Positions 1 to 8,944 of a DNA stretch of 64,000 bases are shown one piece after another. The stretch is from Kastovskya adunca ATA6-11-RM4. Lineage in GTDB: Bacteria > Cyanobacteriota > Cyanobacteriia > Cyanobacteriales > Coleofasciculaceae. The position numbers and the translations under genes were made by a program. Within the stretch, counting starts at the first letter, position 1, and each line of letters begins with the position of its first letter. Under the pieces are notes generated by a model, which was not told the DNA's origin, searched no databases, and worked only from the letters and a program-made list of their open reading frames with translations. The stretch lies in NCBI GenBank assembly GCA_019359445.1, contig JAHHHJ010000026.1, positions 1 through 64,000 of the forward strand, in the 5' to 3' direction.

Positions 1-107
1 GGCTTTCTGACTCTTTTAGCTGATTTACTTAATGGTCTTCCACTTTCTTTGGGTCCTTTGTCTGCGACTACAACTGTGACTTTCTTCAACTCCGCTTGAT
101 TGTAAAA
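1..107. other. Window-edge fragment, possibly coding
   Basis: Both strands are open here. The plus strand reads to a TGA at about 105-107, giving a hydrophobic tail. The minus strand is open after a TAG near 125 and gives a basic, hydrophilic peptide (for example KKVTVVVADKG). Either could be the end of a gene cut by the window edge. I do not recognise the product, and strand and frame cannot be settled without the sequence to the left. Confidence 0.2.
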
Positions 108-120
108 AACCTACACCTGT

Positions 121-268
121 GAGAGGGGGGCAGGGGGGCAGAGGAGCAGGGGAGCAGGGGAGCAGGGGAGCAGGGGAGAGAAAAATTGACGACGATTAGC
201 CATTATTCCAATCGCCTATTTCATACTTCATACTTCACCCTTCATACTTCCCCCTTCATCCTTTCCCC
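121..268. repeat. Short tandem repeats (GGGGAGCA and TTCATACTTCACCC types)
   Basis: From 121 to 179 the octamer GGGGAGCA and its variants repeat in tandem. From about 219 to 268 a 7/14-nt unit of the TTCATACTTCACCC kind follows. The same two units recur near 2.8, 9.0, 21.9 and 55.2 kb. Heptamer-based short tandemly repeated repetitive (STRR) sequences are long known from filamentous cyanobacteria. Chance reading frames through them give Tyr-Phe-Ile-Leu-His peptides that are not genes. Confidence 0.85.
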
Positions 269-1057
269 TCAAGCTCCCATTCCAGAATATTGCTTCAACC
301 CTTTGCGCCAAAGCCAGCGGTTGCAGATGAAAAACACTATCCCCCAACCCAGCATCACTAACAGCCCTCGCACTATATTGACTGGTAAACCAATCAAAAT
401 TGAGGCGGGGAAATGAATCATGTACGGAAATGGAGTCCATAAAGCTATTTCTCGGACGGTGGGAGGAAACACTTCTAGAGGCGCAATTAAGCCAGAAAGA
501 AATAGATAGAACAACAGGGAAAATTGCTCAATTGCACTAGCACGTTCTGTCCAGAAGGCAAACAGAGCAAAGGTGTACTGCATGAGGAAGCGCAGGGCAA
601 ATGCCAACGCTAAGACGGGAAGAAACAGCAATACCCGCCCCGGATTCGGCACCCATGCAGCTTGGGGATAAAGCAGGAAACAAAATCCTACTAACCCTAG
701 GGCAAAGGGCAGACGCGCTAGTCGTTCTGAGAGGTGCGAGGCGACGTGGTGCCATACCGGGTCAATCGGCTGCAATAGACGTGGGGAAAGCTTCCCTTCT
801 ACAACTTCCTTTTCAAACTCCCAAATCACCCAAACAACTGTGAACTGACGGATGAGGAAAACGATCAGGAAGTAACGGACGAAATCGGTAGGAGTTAACC
901 CAAATTGCCCTTCTTCGGAGGCTTCTACCCAGACGCCCATCAAAATCAGCGGCAATGTTCCGGATAATGCCCATAACAATAATTCCGCCCGATACTCCAA
1001 CATATAGGCGTAGTAAACCGAGAGAAAGGCGGTGGCTTTTTTAATTACCTGTTTCAT
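269..1057 (-). CDS. ABC-2 type transporter permease
   Basis: This is a 262-aa integral membrane protein with about six hydrophobic segments and a short basic N-terminus (MKQVIKKATAF). The pattern, with a conserved EYRAELLLWAL-like start and a hydrophobic C-terminal half, fits the ABC-2/DUF990-like permeases that pair with NatA-type ATPases. Its start overlaps the 3' end of the ATPase gene by 17 bases, so the two are surely co-transcribed and form one exporter. Many such systems have a second permease gene next; only repeats and the window edge follow here. The substrate is unknown. Confidence 0.85.
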   Translation of the reverse strand: MKQVIKKATAFLSVYYAYMLEYRAELLLWALSGTLPLILMGVWVEASEEGQFGLTPTDFVRYFLIVFLIRQFTVVWVIWEFEKEVVEGKLSPRLLQPIDPVWHHVASHLSERLARLPFALGLVGFCFLLYPQAAWVPNPGRVLLFLPVLALAFALRFLMQYTFALFAFWTERASAIEQFSLLFYLFLSGLIAPLEVFPPTVREIALWTPFPYMIHFPASILIGLPVNIVRGLLVMLGWGIVFFICNRWLWRKGLKQYSGMGA

Positions 1058-2036
1058 GAACTACTCCCGCCTGGAATACTCGACCAATCACTTCTTCGAT
1101 AGGTGGTTCTGTCACTGTTAAGTCCAGCACTTCTAGCTCTGTCAAAATTCGGGATACGGTGCGGGTGAGTTGATCTCGCCGTACCAAAAAACGTACGTTT
1201 CGACCTGTTACGCTTTCCAATTCCCCAAAGCGGGAAAGCTTTTGGGCGGATAATTCATCAGCCAGCTCTACTTTTACCTCGCGATAGGGAGCAAAGCGAT
1301 CGAGTAATCCTTCTAAGCTGCCATCGTAAATCAGTTGACCGGCGTGAATCAGTAGCACCCGCTGGCAGAGGGCGGTAATATCTGCCATGTAGTGACTGGT
1401 CAAGAGTACTGTGGCACCTGTGTTGCGATTGTAGTCGCGCAAAAAGTCCCGGACTCCTAGTTGGGCGTTGACATCCAATCCGAGGGTTGGTTCATCGAGA
1501 AACAAGACCTGGGGGTTGTGGAGGAGGGCGGCTAATAACTCGGCTTTCATCCGTTCCCCTAGGGAGAGTTTCCGCACGGGTTGGGTGAGCTTGCCTTCTA
1601 GAGAAAGCATTTCTGTAAGTTTGCCGATGCGATCGCGAGATTCTTTATGAGAAAGTCCATAGACGGCGGCATTAATTTTCAACGAATCTAGGGCGGGTAA
1701 GTCCCAAAGTAATTGCTGCTTTTGCCCCATCACCAGCGTAATCTTCTGCAAGAAGTTGGGTTGACGCCGGAAAGGAACATGCCCTGCAACGCGTACCTTA
1801 CCGCTAGAGGGATGAATCAACCCCGTCAACATTTTTAGGGTAGTGGTTTTTCCGGCACCGTTGGGACCAAGAAACCCTACCACTTCACCCGCTGCAATCT
1901 CAAAGGAAACGTCTTGCACTGCCTTAACTGGGCGATAGGTGCGGCGAAAAAAGTGAGTTAGTGTTCCTTTAATCCCCGGTTCTTTTACGGCTACCGGATA
2001 GACCTTACTCAGGTTCTCAGCCACAACAATAGACAT
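1041..2036 (-). CDS. ABC transporter ATP-binding protein
   Basis: This 331-aa ABC ATPase energises the adjoining permease. Visible motifs are Walker A GPNGAGKTT (about residue 56), signature LSLGERMKAEL, Walker B VLFLDEPTLGLD and the switch histidine in LLTSHY. The signature is LSLGE rather than LSGGQ, as in the subfamily of uncharacterised ABC-2 exporters. A C-terminal extension of about 90 residues follows the nucleotide-binding domain. It is first in the minus-strand operon; the upstream region (2037-2333) is shared with the divergent thioesterase gene. Confidence 0.9.
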   Translation of the reverse strand: MSIVVAENLSKVYPVAVKEPGIKGTLTHFFRRTYRPVKAVQDVSFEIAAGEVVGFLGPNGAGKTTTLKMLTGLIHPSSGKVRVAGHVPFRRQPNFLQKITLVMGQKQQLLWDLPALDSLKINAAVYGLSHKESRDRIGKLTEMLSLEGKLTQPVRKLSLGERMKAELLAALLHNPQVLFLDEPTLGLDVNAQLGVRDFLRDYNRNTGATVLLTSHYMADITALCQRVLLIHAGQLIYDGSLEGLLDRFAPYREVKVELADELSAQKLSRFGELESVTGRNVRFLVRRDQLTRTVSRILTELEVLDLTVTEPPIEEVIGRVFQAGVVHETGN

Positions 2037-2333
2037 ACATTCACTGTAGTTGGAAAATGCTCAAGCCTATTCTTGACGGTATCGCAAGCAGCTTGTAACT
2101 TACTTTATTACACATGAGTTACAAACTGTGCCGCGACAAATCCTGGCAAAGTAGCAAAGCAGGTTGAAGACAAGACTTCTTGGAGAGAATATCAGCATCA
2201 GTAGGAGGCGCGATTTTTCTAGGCGATCGCTTCCCTAATTTCACTTGCTAGGTGATGTAGACTTCAAGCAACTTATCCAAATTTTTCTCTAAAGTGGCAG
2301 TTGTAGCCCAATCAACAGAAGACTAAAACCCCA

Positions 2334-2756
2334 ATGCAAAAATTTACCACCCAATTACGCGTGCGGTATCACGAGATGGACGCTTTGGGGCATGTCAACA
2401 ACTCTGTCTACCAACACTATCTCGAACAAGCGGCAGTTGAACATTCCGAGCATCTCGGCTTCAACCACGCTAAATACCAAGAATTCGGTGGCATTTTCGT
2501 AATGCGGCGCATCGAGATTGACTATCTCCGTCCCGCTGTGGCGGGTGACATCCTGGAAGTTACAACCTGGCTACAAGAACTGCGGGGCCCGCGTGCCATC
2601 CGGCGTTACGAAATTCACCAACAAGGCGAGGAGCAACGGCTGGTGACAGCAGAGGCGTTGTGGGTTTGGGTAGACACTTCCTCTATGCGTCCCAAGGCGA
2701 TTCCTCGTCAGATCCTTGAAGCGTTTGAACAAGCCAGTCAGGTGGAGAAAGTGTGA
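2334..2756 (+). CDS. Acyl-CoA thioesterase, hotdog fold (4HBT family)
   Basis: This 140-aa protein begins with the family hallmark RVRYHEMDALGHVNN. That is the 4-hydroxybenzoyl-CoA thioesterase/YbgC signature, with the catalytic Asp in EMDALGHVN. The remainder (EIDYLRPAVAGDILEV) also follows the single-domain hotdog pattern, so it should hydrolyse an acyl-CoA or acyl-ACP thioester in the cytoplasm. The length is normal for the family. The gene stands alone, divergent from the ABC operon and followed directly by tandem repeats. The substrate cannot be told. Confidence 0.9.
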   Translation: MQKFTTQLRVRYHEMDALGHVNNSVYQHYLEQAAVEHSEHLGFNHAKYQEFGGIFVMRRIEIDYLRPAVAGDILEVTTWLQELRGPRAIRRYEIHQQGEEQRLVTAEALWVWVDTSSMRPKAIPRQILEAFEQASQVEKV

Positions 2757-2942
2757 GTCCTGAGTTCTGAGTCCTGAGTCCTGAGTTTTGAGTAGGGGAG
2801 AAAGTATGAAGGGTGAAGTATGAAGGGTGAAGTATGAAGGGTGAAGTATGAAGGATGAAGTATGAAGGATGAAGTATGAAGGATGAATAGGGTTGGTTAT
2901 TTTCATCCGCTGCTCCCCTGCTCCTCTGCTCCTCTGCTCCCC
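2757..2942. repeat. Short tandem repeats (three unit types in a row)
   Basis: Immediately after the thioesterase stop codon the heptamer GAGTCCT repeats (about 2756-2793). The 14-mer GAAGTATGAAGGGT and its GGAT variant follow (about 2804-2887), then a GCTCCTCT octamer block (about 2911-2942). The same order of blocks occurs at 8.95-9.2 kb. From 2943 to 3209 I see no gene, only the upstream region of the next one. Confidence 0.9.
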
Positions 2943-3209
2943 ATTAGTTCTAGATAGGGGGGTGGCGGGATGGGATTGGTGCCTAGGGATGAATCATGGC
3001 TAGCCTTTAGCTAATAAAAACCGAACGTTGACAAGGTTGTTGAAACAATCTGTAACTCTTTAGAGGGCTTGAATGTATCTTCCGGCAGAAGGGGCGGGGA
3101 TCGCCAGAACCGTAGGATATCTCAAGGGTGCGATGGAGGTTTGAGCCTCAAAATCGCTCTAATCGTCTTGTAAAGGCGAATTTTAAAGAAAACTAGGAGA
3201 ATGATTGTT

Positions 3210-3587
3210 ATGCAGCGAATTTTTTCAGCAATAGCGAGAGTTTTGGGCAAGCGTGTCTTAGTTATGGGTCTAGTGAGTTTGCTGAGTTTATCAAGTTTGT
3301 TGATTTTTGCTAATCAACCCGCTTTAGCTCTATCAGACAAGCCTCTAAATTCTCCAGCTCGCTCGGAGGAAGCTATTGACCGTGCCTATACGCTTAGTCA
3401 TGGCACAGGGCTTCGAGAAGAAGACCGACAAAAGGCTTACAGCGAGGAGGCAAAGGCAATCACAGATCCTAAAGGACTAGACAAGATTTATGAGGAAGAT
3501 TTGAAGCAGTATAAGGAAAGTCAGCCCTCCGAAGGTATTGTTGAAGGGGCGAAAGACCTAGTGAATAAGGTGACTGGCAAGGACTAA
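3210..3587 (+). CDS. Small exported cyanobacterial protein, function unknown
   Basis: This is a protein of about 125 aa with a clear N-terminal signal peptide: a basic start MQRIFSAIARVLGKR, then a hydrophobic stretch ending in a likely signal-peptidase site after PALAL. The mature part is charged and helical (repeated E-x-x-Y, YEEDLKQY) and ends in a KD-rich tail. I chose the ATG at 3210 over the in-frame ATG at 3201 because AGGAG at 3195-3199 lies ten bases before 3210 but only one base before 3201. It resembles small proteins annotated as low-temperature-induced in cyanobacteria, a weak recollection only. A HIP1-palindrome terminator follows. Confidence 0.75.
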   Translation: MQRIFSAIARVLGKRVLVMGLVSLLSLSSLLIFANQPALALSDKPLNSPARSEEAIDRAYTLSHGTGLREEDRQKAYSEEAKAITDPKGLDKIYEEDLKQYKESQPSEGIVEGAKDLVNKVTGKD

Positions 3588-3635
3588 GTCAACGGTAACT
3601 CCACGAATCGTGCCCAGTTGCATTCAACGGCATAA

Positions 3636-3670
3636 GCGATCGCCTTCAGCAGGACTGGAAAGGCGATCGC
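3636..3670 (+). terminator. Terminator hairpin built from two HIP1 sites
   Basis: The arms GCGATCGCCTT (3636-3646) and AAGGCGATCGC (3660-3670) are perfect 11-bp complements with a 13-nt loop, followed by ATTTTTG and a second T run. The hairpin lies 49 bases after the stop of the exported-protein gene and has the form of an intrinsic terminator. Confidence 0.65.
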
Positions 3671-3694
3671 ATTTTTGAATGTTTTTAACCCCAC

Positions 3695-3735
3695 CAGGCA
3701 CAAAGAGCAACCTTAGAGAAGGTACTTTGTGCCTG
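3695..3735. repeat. Long two-step intergenic hairpin
   Basis: CAGGCACAAAG (3695-3705) pairs perfectly with CTTTGTGCCTG (3725-3735). Inside it a second stem ACCTT/AAGGT closes an AGAG tetraloop. No T tract follows on either strand, so it is not an obvious intrinsic terminator. It could be a REP-like palindrome or part of a small RNA. The rest of 3588-3970 has no gene that I can support. Confidence 0.5.
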
Positions 3736-3970
3736 AGAAGTTTTGATCACCTGATGGGGGGAAGTTTAGTGAATTTTGTTACGGCTAAGGTAGTTGGAAG
3801 CGATCGCCACAAGCTTCACGCCTAAAAAATTAGCAGTTATTAAGCGTCTTTTTATACTACAACTTGTATTACAATAGACAGGAAAACAAACAGTATCAAA
3901 GCTGTGCTTTTTGCTAGAACTCGATACTAAAACGTGACCACTAACCAACCTGCAATTCAACCAAAGTTAT

Positions 3971-4915
3971 ATGAGACTTGCTGCGACAAGACAAGTCACG
4001 GAACCAACAGCGCTCAAAGCCTACGACCTGTGGAAAACCTATGGTGAGCGTCAGGTCGTTCAAGGCGTCAGCTTTACCCTCAACCCTGGCGAGATCCTGG
4101 GTCTTCTCGGCCCCAATGGTGCAGGGAAAACAACAACCCTAGGGATGTTGTATGGGTCGGTGATCCCCACCCGTGGCTTTGTGCAACTGGGGAATTACCA
4201 GGTGCAAACCCAAGGGCGACAGGCACGATTTTCCATGGGAATTGTGACTCAAGAGGACAATCTTGACCCTGACTTTACGGTGTTTGAGAACTTAGTTCAC
4301 TTTGCCCATCACTACCGGATTACAGGTAAAGCCGCACGCAAACGAGCGGGGGAATTACTGGCAGACGTAGGGCTGCAAGATTTTGGCAGCAACCTCGTTG
4401 ATGAGCTTTCTGGCGGCATGAAGCGGCGGCTGGTGTTAGCACGGGCAATGATCAACAACCCGCAAGTTGTGTTTTTGGATGAGCCAACTACAGGACTTGA
4501 CCCCGATGCGCGGCAGGATTTTTGGCGGCTGGTGAGTCAGTTAAAACACAACGGTAGTGGAGTCTTGTTGACGACACATTATATGGATGAAGCGCAACGA
4601 TTATGCGATCGCCTCATCTTACTCCAGCAGGGAAAGATGATTGACCAAGGCACTCCCGATGAAATGATTGAGCGAACTGTCGGCGCAGAAGCCGTAGAAG
4701 TGGAGGGTATTGCAGAACAAACCCTGCAACAGCTAGCGCAGCATTACCAAACCTGGTATCGCCCCTTCGGTAACAGCCACCTAATTGGCTTACCCTCAGA
4801 CAATCCTCAAGCCCTATGGGAACAACTGAATGCGGCTGAACCCTACCGTCTAACACGCCGTCGCACAAATTTAGAAGATGTATTTTTGCGATTGACTGGA
4901 ACACCATTGGAATAG
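3971..4915 (+). CDS. ABC transporter ATP-binding protein (NodI-like)
   Basis: This 314-aa ATPase has Walker A GPNGAGKTT (about residue 47), signature LSGGMKRRL, Walker B VVFLDEPTTGLDP and switch His in LLTTHYMDEA. The LSGGM signature and C-terminal extension are typical of the NodI/DrrA-type ATPases that drive ABC-2 exporters. The permease gene starts 16 bases downstream on the same strand, so the two form an operon. The substrate is unknown; in rhizobia the relatives export lipo-oligosaccharides, but cyanobacterial members are not assigned. Confidence 0.9.
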   Translation: MRLAATRQVTEPTALKAYDLWKTYGERQVVQGVSFTLNPGEILGLLGPNGAGKTTTLGMLYGSVIPTRGFVQLGNYQVQTQGRQARFSMGIVTQEDNLDPDFTVFENLVHFAHHYRITGKAARKRAGELLADVGLQDFGSNLVDELSGGMKRRLVLARAMINNPQVVFLDEPTTGLDPDARQDFWRLVSQLKHNGSGVLLTTHYMDEAQRLCDRLILLQQGKMIDQGTPDEMIERTVGAEAVEVEGIAEQTLQQLAQHYQTWYRPFGNSHLIGLPSDNPQALWEQLNAAEPYRLTRRRTNLEDVFLRLTGTPLE

Positions 4916-4931
4916 GAAGGCAAAAAACATA

Positions 4932-5717
4932 GTGAGTATGAAAGGTTTTCCCGTCACCCCTTGGGGCGTCTACTCAGTCTGGCATCGTCACGCCAAGGTG
5001 TATCAAAAAACCTGGCTGGTTAATAGTTTGCCCCCTTTGTCTGAACCCCTGATTTATCTGATTGCTTTTGGGTATGGCTTAACGCCGTTGATTGGGGAAG
5101 TTTCTTATCAAGGTCAAGCGATTCCCTATCTCAATTTCATTGCTCCTGGAATGATTGGCGTTGGGGTACTTTTCCAATCCTTTTTTGAAGGAGCGTATAG
5201 CAGTTTTATTCGCTTAAGTTTTCAAAAAACTTGGCAAGCTTTATTAACGGCTCCGTTGAGTTTTACCGAAGTGTTTCTGGGCGATTGGTTGTGGGCAACA
5301 ACCAAGGGAACCCTCGCTGGCACCCTAACGGGGTTACTGGCGGTGGCGTGGGGGCTTTATTCTCCCGTGGCGCTTTTGCTATCAATGCCGTTGATTATTT
5401 TAGGCAGCATGTTATTCGGCGCAGGCGGGTTGTTTACAGCAGGAACAGTTCGCACCATTGACCAGATAAATGTGCCAGTTTTCCTAGTTGTCGTTCCCAT
5501 GTTTACCCTCTGCGGCACCTATTTTCCCCGCGATACACTGCCACCTTTTTTGAGAACTGTGGCAACAGCTTTACCCCTAGCATCGTTGATTGATTTGTTA
5601 CGTTGGCCTTTAGGTCTACCGCCGTTTTGGTTTTTGGAGTTGATCTGGTTAATAGTTTTGGTGGCTAGTTTTGGTGTGCTGGCTTGGCGACAGATTTACC
5701 CTCATTTATTTCGCTAA
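4932..5717 (+). CDS. ABC-2 type transporter permease (NodJ-like)
   Basis: This 261-aa protein has six hydrophobic segments and the ABC-2 permease pattern of the NodJ/DrrB type: FIAPGMIGVGVLFQSFFEG near residue 75 and FPRDTLPPFLRTVATALPL near residue 200. It should form the channel for the ATPase encoded just upstream. The open frame begins with GTG at 4932; an ATG two codons later (4938) is an equally likely start. It converges on the site-2 protease gene, with a hairpin terminator between them. Confidence 0.88.
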   Translation: MSMKGFPVTPWGVYSVWHRHAKVYQKTWLVNSLPPLSEPLIYLIAFGYGLTPLIGEVSYQGQAIPYLNFIAPGMIGVGVLFQSFFEGAYSSFIRLSFQKTWQALLTAPLSFTEVFLGDWLWATTKGTLAGTLTGLLAVAWGLYSPVALLLSMPLIILGSMLFGAGGLFTAGTVRTIDQINVPVFLVVVPMFTLCGTYFPRDTLPPFLRTVATALPLASLIDLLRWPLGLPPFWFLELIWLIVLVASFGVLAWRQIYPHLFR

Positions 5718-5784
5718 AAATCATATTTGGAGCTGGCATTTTTATCAATAAACCTTTAGATTCTCTAAATCACTTGTGAAGACG

Positions 5785-5817
5785 AAACCCCCGAACTTTT
5801 AGAAAATTCAGGGGTTT
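5785..5817. terminator. Bidirectional terminator between convergent genes
   Basis: AAACCCC (5785-5791) plus GAA (5793-5795) pairs with TTC (5807-5809) plus GGGGTTT (5811-5817). The A/T-rich inner part (TTTT/AAAA) extends the stem. It lies between the ends of two genes that face each other, the usual place for a shared terminator. Confidence 0.6.
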
Positions 5818-5862
5818 AAAGTGCTAGCAATTACTAGTTTTATTCAATGGTGAACCCATGCT

Positions 5863-7389
5863 CTAACCGCCGATTCCTAATCTGCCTGCTAATCCAGGAG
5901 TGAGGGGAATTAAGGTGGCGACCATCAAGAAAAGTGCCAAAAGTCCTAAAGCAGCTCTGGCGTCATCAGGTTCGGTAATTTCATTCAGGCTGGGGCGCTC
6001 TAAGCCACGCTGTAAGAATAAAATCACGATCGCCCAATACAGAATGATGGGATTAGCCGGATTGACCAAGGCGACAATTGCCAACACAATCAGGGTGGCA
6101 ATGGTAGCACGTCGGGCAGTTTTGCGTCCGTAGATGGCTTGAATAATCCGCCCTCCGTCTAGTTGTCCTGCTGGCATTAAATTCAGGGCGTTGATGACTA
6201 AACCAATCCAACCGATAATCGCCAGCGGATGGACATCAACCAGAGGAGTTTCCAAGGCAGAACCGAGGACGACTTTGGCGAGGGTTCCCACCAAAATCGA
6301 CCCTTGAAAAAACTCCGTGGGGACTTGAAAAATACTGCCCGTGTGTGAGAACAGCAAGCCTACCACGAGCATCAGCAAGGAGACAATTCCCCCTAGGGCT
6401 GGCCCGGCTAGGGAGATATCAAATAGCACCGAGCGATTGGGTAACAAAGACTCAAAGCGAGTCAGCGCCCCAAAAGAGGCAATTTGCCAACTGGGAATGA
6501 AATAAGGCAGACTGAGCCGGATGTTGTGACGCTGTGCGAGTACCAAATGACCAATTTCATGGGCAATTAAAATAATCCAAATGCCAGCCGCGATGGGGAG
6601 GGCGTCTCGATAGCGTTCCGGGCTACTGAAAAAGTCAAAGCCTTGTAGTAAGCCCCCGGCTTCTAAGGTGGTGGCAACAGTGGCGAGAAAGAGGACAAAG
6701 GCGAGACCTTTTTGCGTCAGGGTGGAAGGTTGCGGGTCATTGCTGCTGGGAAGCACGATGACGACGGGTCTACCTTCCGGGCTTTCGACTAAAAATAAGC
6801 GGTAGCGATCGCCTAATTTTTCCTGCAAACTTTCAGATAGACGCTGATGAATCTGACTCGGATCTCCCCGCATATTACCTTTGAAGATTGCCCCTTCCTG
6901 GTAGGGAATTGTTTCGGTGGCAAAAAAGGTATCAATGCCGAAAATTCCCTGAATCGCTTTTAAGTCTTCATCAGGAATTGGCACAATCTCTAAAGTTGGG
7001 AGGCTGATGAGTGTTTCAGGTGACTCCTCTTGTAATGAGTCTTTTTCGGCTGGCATTTCAGCACCGTTTGACTCTCTTGCTTGCAGCATCTTGGCGGCTT
7101 TCTCCCGCAATAGCACATCATTACCTTCAGCTCGCAAGCGCTGTCCTAAGTAGATGTACAAACCCGCTGAAACCACCAGCAAGAACAAGATACCGACAAG
7201 GTTGATATAAAGCCCAGCGGCAAATAAGCCAAAGAACAACAGCCAGGGGGTCATCAGTACAACCGATTGCAACCAGGCTAAAATTCCTAGCTTTCCATAC
7301 GTCCGGGCGCGGTTAAAACCCCAACCCAGAATGCCCGCCGCTAGCAGGACAATTAAAACTGTTGCAGTGGTTTCTGATCCAGTAAACAT
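5863..7389 (-). CDS. Site-2-type intramembrane metalloprotease (M50, EGY-like)
   Basis: This 508-aa membrane protein carries the zinc motif HEIGH (about residue 278) inside a hydrophobic segment, and the second M50 motif LMPAGQLDGGR about 130 residues later. Both match the S2P/EGY family of chloroplast and cyanobacterial membrane proteases. The N-terminus has two to three membrane helices and a soluble part whose GNMRGDPSQIHQRL sequence is typical of EGY proteins. It probably cuts regulatory membrane proteins in the thylakoid or plasma membrane. All catalytic residues expected are present. It is a single gene on the minus strand. Confidence 0.9.
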   Translation of the reverse strand: MFTGSETTATVLIVLLAAGILGWGFNRARTYGKLGILAWLQSVVLMTPWLLFFGLFAAGLYINLVGILFLLVVSAGLYIYLGQRLRAEGNDVLLREKAAKMLQARESNGAEMPAEKDSLQEESPETLISLPTLEIVPIPDEDLKAIQGIFGIDTFFATETIPYQEGAIFKGNMRGDPSQIHQRLSESLQEKLGDRYRLFLVESPEGRPVVIVLPSSNDPQPSTLTQKGLAFVLFLATVATTLEAGGLLQGFDFFSSPERYRDALPIAAGIWIILIAHEIGHLVLAQRHNIRLSLPYFIPSWQIASFGALTRFESLLPNRSVLFDISLAGPALGGIVSLLMLVVGLLFSHTGSIFQVPTEFFQGSILVGTLAKVVLGSALETPLVDVHPLAIIGWIGLVINALNLMPAGQLDGGRIIQAIYGRKTARRATIATLIVLAIVALVNPANPIILYWAIVILFLQRGLERPSLNEITEPDDARAALGLLALFLMVATLIPLTPGLAGRLGIGG

Positions 7390-7577
7390 TCGTTGCTCCC
7401 CTCGCTTCTAAAACAGAATTTATACAAAACCCTCCGCCTTGGCATCGAATGACGCCTGCGGGCGTTGGGAATGCTCAGGCTTATACCACGGTGTATATAA
7501 CGTAAGATTCCCCTAACCTTTGTTGAGTTGATTAGATCTAATCTAACGAAGTCGGCACTCTTGTTGAGTCAAGGGTT

Positions 7578-8501
7578 CTAATGATTGAGGGCAGAGGTGC
7601 TATTGACAGCGGCTCTGAGGTTGCCCTGATGTTGGGTGAGAAGCTGTTCGCCTGCTGCTTTTTCCACACCGAGCATGTGCATGATCAATGCCAGCTTTAC
7701 CTGTCGTCCGCTACGCTCTAGCAAGTAGCCAGCTTCTTCTCGGCTTAAATTGGTGAGGTCTTGCAGAATCCGCAGGGCGCGGTCATGGAGTTTTTTATTG
7801 GTCACGGCGACATCGACCATACGGTTGCCGTAGACTTTGCCCAACTGCACCATTACGCCTGTTGAGATGATATTTAGTGCCATTTTGGTAACCGTTCCCG
7901 CTTTGAGCCGGGTAGAGCCAGCGAGGATTTCTGGCCCCACCAGTAGGCGAATATCGAGGTCGGCATCGATGCTGACTTGCTCGGAAGGGACACAGGCAAT
8001 CAAAATTGTCGTGGCTCCTCGCTGTTTGGCGGCTTGTAGGGCACCGTGGACAAAGGGCGTCGTTCCCCCAGCCGTGATGCCGATGACGACATCCAGCTCG
8101 GTAATATGACGATGGGCGATCGCTTCTGCTCCATCTTCGGAACGGTCTTCCAAGTCTTCCGAACTCCGCACTAATGCCCCTGCTCCCCCAGCGATAATCC
8201 CCTGTACCAGTTCTGGGGGGGTGCAGAAGGTGGGGGGACATTCCGCCGCGTCTAACACGCCTAAGCGCCCACTCGTGCCTGCTCCGATGTAAAACAAACG
8301 CCCTCCCTGACGCAGGAAGTAGGCGGCGCGGTCAATGGCTTGAGCCAGTTGGGTTTGGGCAGATGCGATCGCATTAATCGTTTCGGCATCTTCTTGATTA
8401 AATAACTTCACCAACTCCAGGGAGGTAAGTTGGTCGAGGTTCTGGCTATTGGGGTTAGCCTGTTCGGTAAGCAGATGTCCGCGTTCCTCTAAGTTCGTCA
8501 T
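7578..8501 (-). CDS. murQ: N-acetylmuramic acid 6-phosphate etherase
   Basis: This 307-aa SIS-fold enzyme splits the lactyl ether of MurNAc-6-phosphate to give GlcNAc-6-phosphate and lactate in peptidoglycan recycling. Diagnostic stretches are FYIGAGTSGRLGVLDAAECP (about residue 70), GITAGGTTPF and GNRMVDVAVTNKKL. The length is normal and no motif is missing. Its start overlaps the stop of the DUF3110 gene by four bases (ATGA type), so the two are translationally coupled. No murein-sugar kinase or phosphotransferase gene is nearby. Confidence 0.95.
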   Translation of the reverse strand: MTNLEERGHLLTEQANPNSQNLDQLTSLELVKLFNQEDAETINAIASAQTQLAQAIDRAAYFLRQGGRLFYIGAGTSGRLGVLDAAECPPTFCTPPELVQGIIAGGAGALVRSSEDLEDRSEDGAEAIAHRHITELDVVIGITAGGTTPFVHGALQAAKQRGATTILIACVPSEQVSIDADLDIRLLVGPEILAGSTRLKAGTVTKMALNIISTGVMVQLGKVYGNRMVDVAVTNKKLHDRALRILQDLTNLSREEAGYLLERSGRQVKLALIMHMLGVEKAAGEQLLTQHQGNLRAAVNSTSALNH

Positions 8502-8890
8502 AGCAGTCCTTCTAGCTGGCGGCGAATGCGATCGAGATCGGAGATTTCTGGTTTAGTGACCGGATCATCTAAATCTAAATCGTCCTCGTCTGAGTCTTGT
8601 TCGATTTTCCAGTCCGTCTTTTCCAGATTAGTTTCTGGAGGCATTGCCAGCATTCCTTCCTCAATTAGCTCCGCGTCGTAGCCTGCACCACTACAGAATT
8701 CTTCAATTTCCTCCGCCTCAAATGCTTCAACCGTAGCTTCCGGGAAATCTTGTGCTTCTAACATCAAAGCAAAGCGCAGGGCGTCGTCTTCTGACTGAAA
8801 CATCAATACCTTGTTGCGATCGCCAATCTGAATCGAATGGATGCCTTCGTTTTCTGTGCGGGCATTAAATAACAAAACAAATACAGGCAT
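8498..8890 (-). CDS. DUF3110 domain protein
   Basis: This 130-aa acidic protein begins MPVFVLLFNARTENEGIHS, followed by a DALRFALMLEAQDFPE segment. That is the DUF3110 pattern found almost only in cyanobacteria and plastids. The C-terminal third is an Asp/Glu-rich, probably flexible tail. It sits first in a two-gene operon with murQ, overlapping by four bases. The function is unknown; coupling to murQ may be only positional. Confidence 0.85.
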   Translation of the reverse strand: MPVFVLLFNARTENEGIHSIQIGDRNKVLMFQSEDDALRFALMLEAQDFPEATVEAFEAEEIEEFCSGAGYDAELIEEGMLAMPPETNLEKTDWKIEQDSDEDDLDLDDPVTKPEISDLDRIRRQLEGLL

Positions 8891-8944
8891 AAATGGACAA
8901 CTATAAAACTTCTTTGTTTAGGATATCTGAGATTAGCTCTGAGT

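Noticed and set aside
186-440. Short ORFs on both strands over the first repeat block
   Set aside because: They read through tandem repeats and the end of the permease gene; the peptides repeat the same few residues.
2571-2906. 111-aa minus-strand ORF with SYFILHTSSFILHPS-like peptide
   Set aside because: It is a translation of the 14-nt tandem repeats plus antisense of the thioesterase gene.
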